A stretch of DNA of 64,000 bases from assembly GCF_041075285.1 (NCBI RefSeq), contig NZ_CP163512.1, forward strand, positions 4,278,001 to 4,342,000. The letters are read 5' to 3'. The notes under the pieces are model-generated. The model ran no database searches. It was not told the origin of the DNA and worked only from the letters and a program-made list of their open reading frames with translations. Position numbers and translations under genes: made by a program. How positions within the stretch are numbered: the stretch's first letter is position 1; each line of letters starts with the position of its first letter. This DNA is from Providencia rettgeri. Its GTDB lineage: Bacteria > Pseudomonadota > Gammaproteobacteria > Enterobacterales > Enterobacteriaceae. Positions 8,710 to 17,882 of this stretch are shown in pieces.

Positions 8710-11499
8710 TTAAGGCGTCATCATAAACACTTTGCTATTTTGCCCTAAATATTGGTGAGCTAAACGATTTATATCTTCAACCGTTAATTGGTGAATAATG
8801 GCTTGCTCTTGGCTTAAGCGTTGGTATTGCCCATCATCTGCGGCAATTTGTGTCAGAGCTTCAGTCCAATAGCTTGAACTATCGGTGACTTGCGCATTTT
8901 CTGTTAGCCAAATATTTTTCGCTTCAGCCAACGCTTTTTCACTCACACCCGATTGGCGGATCTGAGCAATGGTTTTTTGTGCGATATCTGTCATTTCTTG
9001 TGCTCGTTCAGGGGAAGTCGTGAAATTCAAACGGGCAAGGTAATAAGATTGCGGTTTTTTCGCGAGCATCTGCGAGAAGCCCAGTGCATAAATTCCGCTC
9101 GCTTTTTCACGCAACTCTCCCCGTAAACCTTGGCTCACTATGGTGTCTATCAGTTGTAGGGCGAGCTGGTCTTGTTGTGACCAAACCGCAGGGGCGGCAT
9201 ATTGAATGCTGACCATGCTTTTATCACTGCTACTGATTGGGTAAGTTTTATTGAAACTCGCCATTTTGGGCATAATACCCTGATCGCGAGATAACAACTT
9301 CTGGTCGTTGTATGGCAGTGAAGCAACCCATTTTTCCAATAGTGGTTTTAGTTCTCGGCTATTCATTGCCCCCGTAATCACTAATGTCATATTTGTGGTT
9401 GAGGTGAGCAATTGGCGGTTGGCTTGTTGCAATTGCTGTGCTGTGAACTGCCGCCAGCCACCTTGTGGATTGATGACTAAAAGTTCACCGTGGGTATAGC
9501 TTTCTTGATTGATATTATCGAGAAATGTGCGTTCCACTGGGGTTTTCGATAAATTTAACGCGAAAGCGTGTTTCTGTTGCTCAAGTTTTTCCCCACTAAA
9601 TTGTGGCGCAGTCAGTTTTAAATTTAGCAGCTGTAATGCTGTTTCAAGGTTATCAACAGGGGCTTTACCGCGAAAACCGTGAGTCAGTAACTCACTATAA
9701 GGACGCAGAGTGATTTGGTTCTGTTTCGCGAGTAGTGCTAAATCACGCGCGCTGTAATGAGCATAACCACTGCTTTCAGGCAGTTTCAGCGCCCAGTCAG
9801 TCAAGCCTGCGGTTTGTGGGGTTTCCAAAGAGCGTCCACCCGGTAATTGAAGGTTAAATTGAATATCATCTTTAAGATTTTTATCCGTTTTAACAATCAC
9901 TTTGACACCATTACTTAATGTCCATTGTTCGGTTTTATCAATGGGCAATTTGATTTGCTCGACGATAGTACCTTTTGCCATTTCAGGTAGTTGTAAGGAA
10001 ATGGCTGTCGAACGCATAGTGAAAGGTCCTGGTGAACTTTGGCGGATTTTCAGCCATTGTGCGTTAAAGACGGATTTATCCACTGTTGGCGCATCAGTAT
10101 CTGGACCAATTAAGGCTAAACGCGGGGAAGCCACTTGCAGGAATTTTGCCACGTGTTGTTGTAGCCCTTGCGGTTTGATTTCATTAATCAATTGATAGCT
10201 ACCATCCAATTGCTGGCGTTTATTCCACATTGGCATGTCATATTCAAGGGCAGTCGTCAGTTGCCCTGCCAGATAATCATTACTGTAACGCTGTTCAGAT
10301 GCAGCTTGTAAACTGAGTTTTTTGAATATCGCTTGTTTTGCGCTATCGAGTTCTTCTTGAGTCACGGGTTCAGTGGCTAAACGCTGTAACTCTGTAAACA
10401 AAATTTGTGTTGCACCGACATAATCATTATCTTTGGGGTGGATGATCATTAACTGCTGCAAACGTCGGTTATCCAACATCGCACCTTGCTCATTGATACT
10501 GATTGACGGCAGGACGCCGTTATCCACCATCACTGAAAAACGTTGGTTTAAAATAGCAAGCCATAAGCTGTCTAATAAGTCTTCTTGTTGCCCTAAGCGA
10601 GTATTCAGCGGAGCGCTAATATCTTTTTGTAAAGCAAATTGCACATAGCGAGCCCCTTGTTCTTTATCAAAGACCCCTTGGACTAACATATTGGTGGAAT
10701 GCGCGAATTGTTTCCATTGAGGGTTATCTTCTGCCACTTTTTCAGGCCTTGGTAAGGCAAATAGCGTATTCACCTGATTGCGAACTGAAGCGCGATTAAA
10801 ATCACCAATCACTAACAGCGTCATGCGCTGTGGCTGGTACCATGTTTGATAGTAGTTTTTAGCCTGTTCAATTGGTGCTTGGCGTACAATATCCAGTGAG
10901 CCAATCGGGTTACGTTCTGCGTAACGGCTGCCGTGGTAACGCAGTTTTTCAAGGCTATCATTAATGCGATAGCCCATTCCTTGGCGTAAACGCCACTCTT
11001 CAACAATGACAGGGCGTTCTTTTTCAAACGCTTCTTGGTCAAAGGTCATATTCGAAGCCCAATCCGCCATCACTTGCAAGCCAGTCTCTACCTGTTTTGC
11101 GGTTGCATCGGGGAGCGATAACTTATAAAGGGTGGAATTTAAACTGGTGATTGCATTGACATGACTACCTAGTTTCAGACCCTGCTGTTCTAGCTGTTTA
11201 AAGCCAGTGGTACCGGGAAAATGTTGGGTACCTTTAAACGCCATATGTTCGGTAAAGTGAGCAAGACCAAGTTGTTGCTCATTCTCTTGCAATGAGCCGC
11301 TATTGACCAGTAAACGCAGTTCAACACCGGGTTGGTTGCGGGGTAAAAGGTAAACTTGCAAGCCGTTGTCTAGTTGATAATGCTGTAGATCGTTACGTAC
11401 AGGTAGCAATGCGTTTGCACTTTGGCTAGGGGCGACACCGCCCGCACAGCCGCCTAGCAGTAAACTGATGCAAGTAGCAAAGGTGATGTTACGAAACAT
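8710..11499 (-). CDS. M16 family zinc protease, PqqL/FusC-like, putative lipoprotein
   Basis: This is a 929-residue two-lobed M16 metalloprotease, the length of E. coli PqqL (about 931). The inverted zinc motif HFTEH is at residues 81-85, and the third ligand is probably Glu161 in EKERPVIVEEWR. A second M16 lobe fills the C-terminal half. PqqL and FusC of Pectobacterium are periplasmic and degrade an imported iron-bearing protein. Here the N terminus ends in the lipobox LLGGC (Cys18) with Ala at +2, which predicts an outer-membrane-retained lipoprotein. It is the last gene of the fecI-fecR-receptor-ABC-protease set. Its start overlaps the end of the ABC gene by 11 bp, which implies translational coupling. 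The family is certain; the substrate is unknown. Confidence 0.9.
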   Translation of the reverse strand: MFRNITFATCISLLLGGCAGGVAPSQSANALLPVRNDLQHYQLDNGLQVYLLPRNQPGVELRLLVNSGSLQENEQQLGLAHFTEHMAFKGTQHFPGTTGFKQLEQQGLKLGSHVNAITSLNSTLYKLSLPDATAKQVETGLQVMADWASNMTFDQEAFEKERPVIVEEWRLRQGMGYRINDSLEKLRYHGSRYAERNPIGSLDIVRQAPIEQAKNYYQTWYQPQRMTLLVIGDFNRASVRNQVNTLFALPRPEKVAEDNPQWKQFAHSTNMLVQGVFDKEQGARYVQFALQKDISAPLNTRLGQQEDLLDSLWLAILNQRFSVMVDNGVLPSISINEQGAMLDNRRLQQLMIIHPKDNDYVGATQILFTELQRLATEPVTQEELDSAKQAIFKKLSLQAASEQRYSNDYLAGQLTTALEYDMPMWNKRQQLDGSYQLINEIKPQGLQQHVAKFLQVASPRLALIGPDTDAPTVDKSVFNAQWLKIRQSSPGPFTMRSTAISLQLPEMAKGTIVEQIKLPIDKTEQWTLSNGVKVIVKTDKNLKDDIQFNLQLPGGRSLETPQTAGLTDWALKLPESSGYAHYSARDLALLAKQNQITLRPYSELLTHGFRGKAPVDNLETALQLLNLKLTAPQFSGEKLEQQKHAFALNLSKTPVERTFLDNINQESYTHGELLVINPQGGWRQFTAQQLQQANRQLLTSTTNMTLVITGAMNSRELKPLLEKWVASLPYNDQKLLSRDQGIMPKMASFNKTYPISSSDKSMVSIQYAAPAVWSQQDQLALQLIDTIVSQGLRGELREKASGIYALGFSQMLAKKPQSYYLARLNFTTSPERAQEMTDIAQKTIAQIRQSGVSEKALAEAKNIWLTENAQVTDSSSYWTEALTQIAADDGQYQRLSQEQAIIHQLTVEDINRLAHQYLGQNSKVFMMTP

Positions 11500-13195
11500 A
11501 TTCAGGTGTTCCTGTCATTAAAGAGTCCACTCGTACAGACTCTGAAAGGTGAATTTTTTGTTCGGCAAATTGCGCGACAAACGTTTGGTGACTCACGAGT
11601 ACAATGGCGCTATCGTGTAGCTCGGCTTTTAGCAGTGCGAGTAATTCCAATGCACTGTTTTCATCCAGAGCCGATGTCGTTTCATCAAGTAACAACAGTT
11701 TAGGGCGGTTAAGTAGCAGCCTTGCAAACATGATGCGTTGCTGTTCGCCACCTGATAAGCGGTTGCTCCAGTCTGTTTCTAGCGCTAATTGGAAATGCAG
11801 TTTTTCTAATCCCACCAGGGTCAGTGCATACTGAAAATCCTGTTGGCTAAACTGGCTAGCAGCTTGTGGGTAAGCCAATAAATTATCCAGACGGCTTACG
11901 GGCAAATACAGGCGCTGTGGGATCCATATAACATGTTCCGTTCGTGAAATAGACCCGCTGAAAAACGGCCAGTGCCCGCTGAGTGTCCGCAGTAAGGTAG
12001 ATTTACCGATACCCGATCGCCCTGAAATTAACGTCAGTTCCCCTTGTTTGGCAGTGAAATCGACACCTTCAACTAATAGGCGGTTATCCGCAGTAGAGAC
12101 GGTGATCTTGGCAGTCAAAGGCGCATGTTGCTCATCAATGGTAACTTGCGCTTTCTTGTCATTTTCCAGTAACACCACAAAGTTATATAAACGGGATACC
12201 GTGGCTTGCCATGCTGCAATTTCTTTATAAGCGAAAATAAACCAGCCGAGAGAGGTGGCAACACTGGTAAAGGCTTGGCGTAATTGCATTAATCCGCCTA
12301 ACATAATTTCTCCGGCAAGAAATTTAGGCAAGGCTAATAAAACAGGGGCTAATGCGGTCACTTGCTGATAACCCACGGTATAAAATGATAGATTCCGTTC
12401 GCAGCGGATCAATCGGTTCCAGTTACTGATGATTTCACCAAATCGACCCATTAATTCTGTTCTGTCTTGGTTTTCACCGCGTTGCCCTGCGATGGCATCA
12501 CCGTGTTGGCGGCAGTTAATGAGTGAACTACGGTAATCTGCCTCACGGCGCTGTTTGTCCATGTGTAAGCGGCGCAGTGGAAAACCAATCCACTGGGTGA
12601 GGGCGATACCAATCAGGGTGTAAATGAGACAAGCCCAGAACATATAACCAGGGATGGTCCAATCGCTATCGGCGACATTAAATGATAGGCTGCCAGAAAG
12701 CGTCCACAAAATTGCCGCAAATGAAATTAGCGTTAACATTGAATGGAGGAATGTCACCACCAAATTTAAAGTGGATTCAATCAGTAAGCGAATATCTTCT
12801 GCGATACGTTGGTCTGGGTTATCAGGCTCTTGAGCCGTCAGCCTTAATAAGTAATGTTTGCTATTAGGGGATAGCCAACGGCTGAGCACTTGCTCAGTCA
12901 TACCTTTACGCCAACGTATAATCAGCATTTGTTTGAAGTAATTCCCCATGACGACCACAAATATCAACCCGCTAACTAAGATGACAAAGTACTGCAATAA
13001 CCCATACAGCGCTTGACCATCGAGTTTTTGCAGCGCGTTATAAAAGTCACCGTTCCACATGTTCATTTTGACGTTGAACCACACGGATGATAGCGTTAAC
13101 CCCAGCGAGGCAAATAGCAGGATCCAGCACAAAAGGGCAGCACGCCGCCCCCAAAAAGGTTTCACTAAATAGAAAAATTGTTTCAGTGTCTTCAT
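11489..13195 (-). CDS. ABC transporter with fused membrane and ATPase domains, YddA/FusD-like
   Basis: A 568-residue fused ABC protein. The N-terminal ~330 residues form an SbmA/BacA-type membrane domain with several hydrophobic segments, preserving NPDQRIAEDI and GGLMQLRQAF as in E. coli YddA. The ATPase domain follows, with Walker A GRSGIGKST, signature LSGGEQQR, Walker B LLLLDETTSALD and the switch His in VSHQ. In E. coli yddA sits with yddB and pqqL, and in Pectobacterium fusD sits with fusA and fusC. It may move the cleaved peptide across the inner membrane or export fragments, but the direction is unproven. It lies between the receptor gene (63-bp gap) and the protease gene (11-bp overlap). 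Confidence 0.88.
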   Translation of the reverse strand: MKTLKQFFYLVKPFWGRRAALLCWILLFASLGLTLSSVWFNVKMNMWNGDFYNALQKLDGQALYGLLQYFVILVSGLIFVVVMGNYFKQMLIIRWRKGMTEQVLSRWLSPNSKHYLLRLTAQEPDNPDQRIAEDIRLLIESTLNLVVTFLHSMLTLISFAAILWTLSGSLSFNVADSDWTIPGYMFWACLIYTLIGIALTQWIGFPLRRLHMDKQRREADYRSSLINCRQHGDAIAGQRGENQDRTELMGRFGEIISNWNRLIRCERNLSFYTVGYQQVTALAPVLLALPKFLAGEIMLGGLMQLRQAFTSVATSLGWFIFAYKEIAAWQATVSRLYNFVVLLENDKKAQVTIDEQHAPLTAKITVSTADNRLLVEGVDFTAKQGELTLISGRSGIGKSTLLRTLSGHWPFFSGSISRTEHVIWIPQRLYLPVSRLDNLLAYPQAASQFSQQDFQYALTLVGLEKLHFQLALETDWSNRLSGGEQQRIMFARLLLNRPKLLLLDETTSALDENSALELLALLKAELHDSAIVLVSHQTFVAQFAEQKIHLSESVRVDSLMTGTPEYVS

Positions 13196-13258
13196 GACGT
13201 TTTATTCATTTGTTGTTTTAATTGCATAACGAGTTTCATTGCTCACATTGCTATTGAA

Positions 13259-16039
13259 TTACAGGTCGTAATTGACTTGTAGCCAGAATTGACGACCCGG
13301 ATCGTAGGATTTCAATACGCGATCCTCGAACACGAAACGGTCGGCCACATTTTTATTGTTGAGAATATTGTTCACTTCCACAGAGAAACCAAAGCCATGG
13401 GCGAACTCTGGTTTCCAACCAAGGCGAGTATCCCATGTGTATTTGCTGGCAAAGTGCTGTTTAGTGTATTTACGTAATTGACCATATTCAGGATCGGCCG
13501 CGTAGGCATTGTCGTAGCGAACTGCTTGGCTGCGCGCTCCCCACCACTGAAGGCGGTTATACCAAGTCACGTCGTATTCATCCCAAACACTGGTGAGTTC
13601 AAGATTGAGCTTAATCGGTGAATTGAAGCTGGTGGACGGTAGTTTCGATGCATCAATGACTTTGCCGTCATACCAGACTTTGTTTAGGTTGACTTTATTG
13701 GCAGGATCGTAAGCGCTGTAGCCTGAGTCTTTTGGTGTATTACTCTCACTTTGTTGCCATGTAAAAGAGGCATTCATAACATGGGAGGCGTCTGCCCATT
13801 CCCACGGTTGGCTATTTCTTACCGATAAAGTAACGGTATCGTGGGAGCTGCGCCCGCCGTTATCAAAGGTACGAATACTACGTGTATTTGGATCGCGTGG
13901 GTTATCGTATTTAGTGCGGTTTCTCACCTCATCATAACCTTCACGATGCACATATTGCAGGCGCCATGTGGTAGAAAGAATATCTTGTTGCAAAGCAACG
14001 GTAAGCTCATCGTTATACGGGGTTTTAAGCGACTCTAATCCTTCATAGTCTTTTTGATTATCCCAATTGTTGTTTTCTAATATAAGGGAGCAAGGATCCC
14101 ACTCGCTACCATTACAGTTTTGCATCCCACCATTTTGTGCGCCATATAATGCATAGGTAAGCATTGAGCGGCCATAATAACGGTTAGCGCCTGCAATTAG
14201 CTGAGTTTTTCCATCACCAAAGACATCATAAGTTCCACTTAAACGGGGGGCAATATTGGTACGATTGACAAAGTCATCGCGATCTAGGCGAACACCAGGA
14301 CGTAAACTCAATTTGCCATATTGGATATTATCATCTAGAAAAACTGCATAGTTAGTGTAGTCGGCAGAGTATGATCCCTTTTTAAATCGGTTAATATTTG
14401 TTAGTTGGCCAGTATAATCATCACCAACAACATTCCCTGAATACGTATATCGAAGGTAATCATTATCACGAACGTAGGTGCCTTTGGTGTAATTTATTTC
14501 GGCACCAAGGGTTGGCTGATGTACGAAACCAAGGCCATCTTCGTGTGAATTAAAGCGCATCACGGTTTTTAGTCCATGCGTTTTTTGTTTGGACTCTAAA
14601 TCGCCAAGACCCCCACTATTACGCTCAGACATGCCGAGGTAATTAAAGTCTTCATCAAATTTTATTGCTCTGACGGTGAGCGAGTATTTTTGATCATTTT
14701 TTCGATCATCTTTTAAATCTTGGGTATTCGCCGTGACTTCTAACCGGCCTAAATCAAGCTGATGTTTGAATACAGCGGTAAAACCGAGTCCATTATGGGT
14801 TGAGTTATAACCTGAATTGCTGACAGAAGAAGAAAAAAGCCGGCTATCGTAATTGGCGTAGTTAGCCGATAAATCTAACGAACTCTTATCAGATAAATCC
14901 AAAGAATATTTTAAAAAGTAATTATCAGATGTACGGCGCTGATTTTTTTTACCAGAAGCAGAGGTGATCGGCTCGATTTGGTTATTTTCCAGCACAAAGG
15001 CTTCTCCCCCCGTTACCGTCATCGGAATAGTTGAACTGCGGCGTGAGGCAGAGAAGACAATCCCTGAATTTTCGCTGACGCCTAATTCAAACCAACCACC
15101 AAAGTCACTTTTATCGTAGCGGTTTTGGAAACGAGCTGGGTTAGCCGTATCATTTTTAGTAGTATCAATGCCTTGTGATGAATCGTGGAACAAATTATTC
15201 CAACCGGAACGGGTTAAGCGATAATACGCATGAGCACTATTTTCCCCTTGCCAGCGGCGACTATTGACTTCTACCGTCCCCCCCGTAAAACCACCAAATT
15301 CGACGGGGATATTGTTGTCATACACCGTCATACTGTCGATAAGACGGCTGTCGATGTAAATCCCTTGGTCGCTGCTGCTAAGTCGGGTAGAGGTTTCGCC
15401 GAGGCCATTGTCCGCAGGGTCAAAATCATTATTAAAGCTCACGCCATCAAGACGATAAGCATTTTGATAACTGCTTGAACCGTGGATAGAAATACGTGAA
15501 GGTTTAATTTCCCCTTGGTTCATGGAATTGCTGTCATTATTGGCAAATTGCACCGCAGGATTGGTTTTCATCAGGTCAGTAATATTGCCATCGCCCGTAT
15601 TTTTCTGGCTAATTTCTTCAGCGGTGACATATTGTGGTGCTGACATAACATCTGTCGAGGGGTGATCCTGAACAACGCCAGATACTTGAGTTTCCGGTAA
15701 TACCAATGTGCCTTGGCTTATATTTTGCTGACGAATAACGAATACTCCGTTTTCGCTAACGAGTTCTAACCCGCTACCGATCAGTATTTTTTGTAATGCG
15801 GTTTGGGCGGAGTAGCTACCCGATAATGCAGGGGCTCGCAGGCCATTGAGTTGGCTTTTATCGTAAAGCAGTTGTATTTGGCTCTGACGGCTAATTTCGG
15901 CAACGGATTTATCCAGTGATTGTTCTGGTAGTGAAAATGTGAGTTCTTGTGCTAATGCACTCTGACAAACAATGGCGCTGCTCACCGCAATAGCAAGGGC
16001 GAGCGGCCTTAATCGGCTTTGCGTAAACTGAATAGACAT
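13259..16039 (-). CDS. TonB-dependent outer-membrane receptor with STN signalling domain, YddB/FusA-like position
   Basis: A 926-residue outer-membrane transporter. A signal peptide ends near LAQE (about residue 31). The secretin/TonB short N-terminal domain follows (about 32-105, LTFSLPEQSLDKSVAEIS onward). Next come a TonB-box-like region, a plug with YRLDGVSFNNDF, and a ~700-residue beta-barrel with many alternating aromatic strands ending QFWLQVNYDL. The STN domain marks it as a transducer that can signal to a FecR-type anti-sigma factor, and fecR and fecI genes lie directly upstream. It shares gene order with yddB-yddA-pqqL and with the Fus ferredoxin import system. The ligand is unknown; an iron-containing protein or large peptide is inferred from the paired protease. 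Confidence 0.9.
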   Translation of the reverse strand: MSIQFTQSRLRPLALAIAVSSAIVCQSALAQELTFSLPEQSLDKSVAEISRQSQIQLLYDKSQLNGLRAPALSGSYSAQTALQKILIGSGLELVSENGVFVIRQQNISQGTLVLPETQVSGVVQDHPSTDVMSAPQYVTAEEISQKNTGDGNITDLMKTNPAVQFANNDSNSMNQGEIKPSRISIHGSSSYQNAYRLDGVSFNNDFDPADNGLGETSTRLSSSDQGIYIDSRLIDSMTVYDNNIPVEFGGFTGGTVEVNSRRWQGENSAHAYYRLTRSGWNNLFHDSSQGIDTTKNDTANPARFQNRYDKSDFGGWFELGVSENSGIVFSASRRSSTIPMTVTGGEAFVLENNQIEPITSASGKKNQRRTSDNYFLKYSLDLSDKSSLDLSANYANYDSRLFSSSVSNSGYNSTHNGLGFTAVFKHQLDLGRLEVTANTQDLKDDRKNDQKYSLTVRAIKFDEDFNYLGMSERNSGGLGDLESKQKTHGLKTVMRFNSHEDGLGFVHQPTLGAEINYTKGTYVRDNDYLRYTYSGNVVGDDYTGQLTNINRFKKGSYSADYTNYAVFLDDNIQYGKLSLRPGVRLDRDDFVNRTNIAPRLSGTYDVFGDGKTQLIAGANRYYGRSMLTYALYGAQNGGMQNCNGSEWDPCSLILENNNWDNQKDYEGLESLKTPYNDELTVALQQDILSTTWRLQYVHREGYDEVRNRTKYDNPRDPNTRSIRTFDNGGRSSHDTVTLSVRNSQPWEWADASHVMNASFTWQQSESNTPKDSGYSAYDPANKVNLNKVWYDGKVIDASKLPSTSFNSPIKLNLELTSVWDEYDVTWYNRLQWWGARSQAVRYDNAYAADPEYGQLRKYTKQHFASKYTWDTRLGWKPEFAHGFGFSVEVNNILNNKNVADRFVFEDRVLKSYDPGRQFWLQVNYDL

Positions 16040-16156
16040 GGATATCCCTTATTCTTAAGCTGCACAAAAAGTGTGCGAAAAATGGTCAGTAAAAGAATGA
16101 CTATTTAAGAAGAGGGTGAAATGAGAATTATCCTCACCTGCAAATAAAAATATTTT

Positions 16157-17146
16157 TCATTTATTTTTTTTATTTTGAATAATCAAGACGTTATTTTTAT
16201 CTTGATAGACCACTTGCACTGGTAATAGTGAGGGAAGGGCTTGAAAGAATGCATCGGGCTGCCGCAGATTGAGGCGACCTGAGATTTTACTATTGGCTAG
16301 GCTAATAGGTGACAGCTCAACATTGAGGGAAGAATAGCTTTTCAGTTCGTTAAGCACTTCAGAAAGGGGTTTATCAACAAACACCAGCTCGCCAAAACGC
16401 CAACGGGCGACGTCTAATGCATCAATGTGTTGGCGGGTAATTTGGCTGTTAGGGCTTTGGCTGACCGCGCTATCCCCTGCCAGAAGAAAAACCGGATGGT
16501 CATTTTCAAGGCTTTGGAAGCTGACAATCCCTTGGCTTACATTAACTGAAACCTGTTGCGCCACTTTGTTCACTTCAAACTCTGTGCCAACCACTTGAAT
16601 ACGTCTTTTATCGGCTTGAATGATAAATGGGCGATAAGGGTTAGACTTCACTTTGAAATAGGCGTTACCGCTTTCTAGGTAAACATTACGCACTGGGGTC
16701 TCATAGGCCACGTGAATACGTGTATTGCGGTTAAGAAACAATTGAGAACCATCTGGCAAAGTCACTTCTTTTGGAAAGTCCGTGGCGACCAAGGTCATAT
16801 TATTGAGCAACATGGATGGCAGGTGGCTATAAGGTAGAAATAAGATTGCCGCGATAAAAAATGCTGCTAACGTATTTCCCAGTGGACGCCATAAGCGAAA
16901 AAAAGGGCGTTTTTCACTGTCCTCTTTTAGGGCACTGGCAGGACGTGGGAGCGCATCAAAGTCACGCCATACTTCAGCTATTGCCTCATAGGCTTTTGCA
17001 TGTTCAGAGGATGCCGTAAGCCATTGTTTAAATTGCTCGGCTTCCTGTTCGCTGATGCGTTGGCTGTGCATTCGGGTAAACCAAAGTGCAGCCTCTTCAT
17101 CGATACGCTCTCTATCCTCTGAACCGTGCAAAGGGTTGTGTGTCAT
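16157..17146 (-). CDS. FecR-family anti-sigma factor/regulator
   Basis: A 329-residue FecR-like inner-membrane protein. The cytoplasmic N-terminal domain (about 1-90) has the typical EEAALWFTRMHS, FKQWLTASSEHAKAYEA and VWRDF pattern. One transmembrane segment lies near residues 91-110 (LAAFFIAAILFLPYSHL). The periplasmic FecR domain contains LPDGSQLFLNRNTRI and VVGTEFEV. It should bind the STN domain of the receptor and control the adjacent ECF sigma factor. Its ATG overlaps the stop codon of the sigma gene by 4 bp (ATGA), so the two are coupled. A 117-bp gap separates it from the receptor gene and may hold a FecI-dependent promoter, as upstream of fecA. Confidence 0.92.
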   Translation of the reverse strand: MTHNPLHGSEDRERIDEEAALWFTRMHSQRISEQEAEQFKQWLTASSEHAKAYEAIAEVWRDFDALPRPASALKEDSEKRPFFRLWRPLGNTLAAFFIAAILFLPYSHLPSMLLNNMTLVATDFPKEVTLPDGSQLFLNRNTRIHVAYETPVRNVYLESGNAYFKVKSNPYRPFIIQADKRRIQVVGTEFEVNKVAQQVSVNVSQGIVSFQSLENDHPVFLLAGDSAVSQSPNSQITRQHIDALDVARWRFGELVFVDKPLSEVLNELKSYSSLNVELSPISLANSKISGRLNLRQPDAFFQALPSLLPVQVVYQDKNNVLIIQNKKNK

Positions 17147-17682
17147 GATGATCCGTTGCCCTGATTATCAAGGTGTTTTTTACAATGAACTAATGCTGCC
17201 GCAATGTGTTTTTCTACCATGCTAATTGAAATTTCCATCCGTTCAGCGATTTCGCTTTGCGATAACCCATCAAAACGATACAGCAAAAAAGCTTCTCGTC
17301 GGCGAGGCGGCAACGTTTCAAGGGCTTCACTTAACCGTTGAATACGCTGCTGGTACTCGACTATTTCACTGGGATCGGCTTCCCGTTGTTCAAAGTTGTG
17401 TTCATGTACTACCTCATCAATGGAGGTTTCTGATTTTGTTTGGCGTTGGTTGCGTCGCCAGTGGTCAATTAGTACATGATTGGCAATTTTAAACAGATAA
17501 GCACGGCTCTCTTTTACTGGCGTTTGTTCCTTGCGATTAAGCCATAGTGTAAACACATCCTGTGATAAATCATCAGCATCGTTGCTGTTGTCTAGCCGAT
17601 TGCGGAAAAACCGCACAAGTTGGCAATAAGTCGACTGATACGCACCGCTAATTTTGCGGGTAAGGGATTTATCGATGGTCAT
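17143..17682 (-). CDS. ECF sigma factor, FecI family
   Basis: A 179-residue ECF sigma factor. Region 2 spans about residues 15-85 (NDADDLSQDVFTLWLNRKEQTPVKESRAYLFKIANHVLIDHWRR, the FecI signature). Region 4 spans about 115-165 (ALETLPPRRREAFLLYRFDGLSQSEIAERMEISISMVEKHIAAAL). It is the promoter-proximal gene of the set fecI-fecR-receptor-ABC-protease on the minus strand. The 188-bp divergent gap to the tonB-like gene holds a Fur-box-like sequence, which suggests iron-starvation control. The likely target is the receptor promoter downstream of fecR. FecI-type assignment is firm; the regulon is inferred. Confidence 0.92.
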   Translation of the reverse strand: MTIDKSLTRKISGAYQSTYCQLVRFFRNRLDNSNDADDLSQDVFTLWLNRKEQTPVKESRAYLFKIANHVLIDHWRRNQRQTKSETSIDEVVHEHNFEQREADPSEIVEYQQRIQRLSEALETLPPRRREAFLLYRFDGLSQSEIAERMEISISMVEKHIAAALVHCKKHLDNQGNGSS

Positions 17683-17814
17683 TTTGCTGGTGTCAATGTT
17701 ATCAAAGTGCGCAAATAACAGGATGGGACCCCTGAATACGCTGATGAATAATCTGCTCAGATTACTTTTTTATATAAATCAATCTATTATTTTAATTATT
17801 GTCTTTTTATTAAT

Positions 17815-17833
17815 AATAATGAATATCATTTTT
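17815..17833. promoter_or_regulatory. Fur-box-like site between fecI-like and tonB-like genes
   Basis: AATAATGAATATCATTTTT matches the 19-bp Fur consensus at 14 of 19 positions by eye. A TATAAT hexamer follows at 17848-17853, so the site overlaps the probable -35 region of the rightward tonB-like gene. It lies about 130 bp upstream of the leftward fecI-like start. Confidence 0.6.
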
Positions 17834-17882
17834 GTTTGTATTATGCCTATAATCTGCAAAAAATAAAGTCGTGAGGCAGAAT

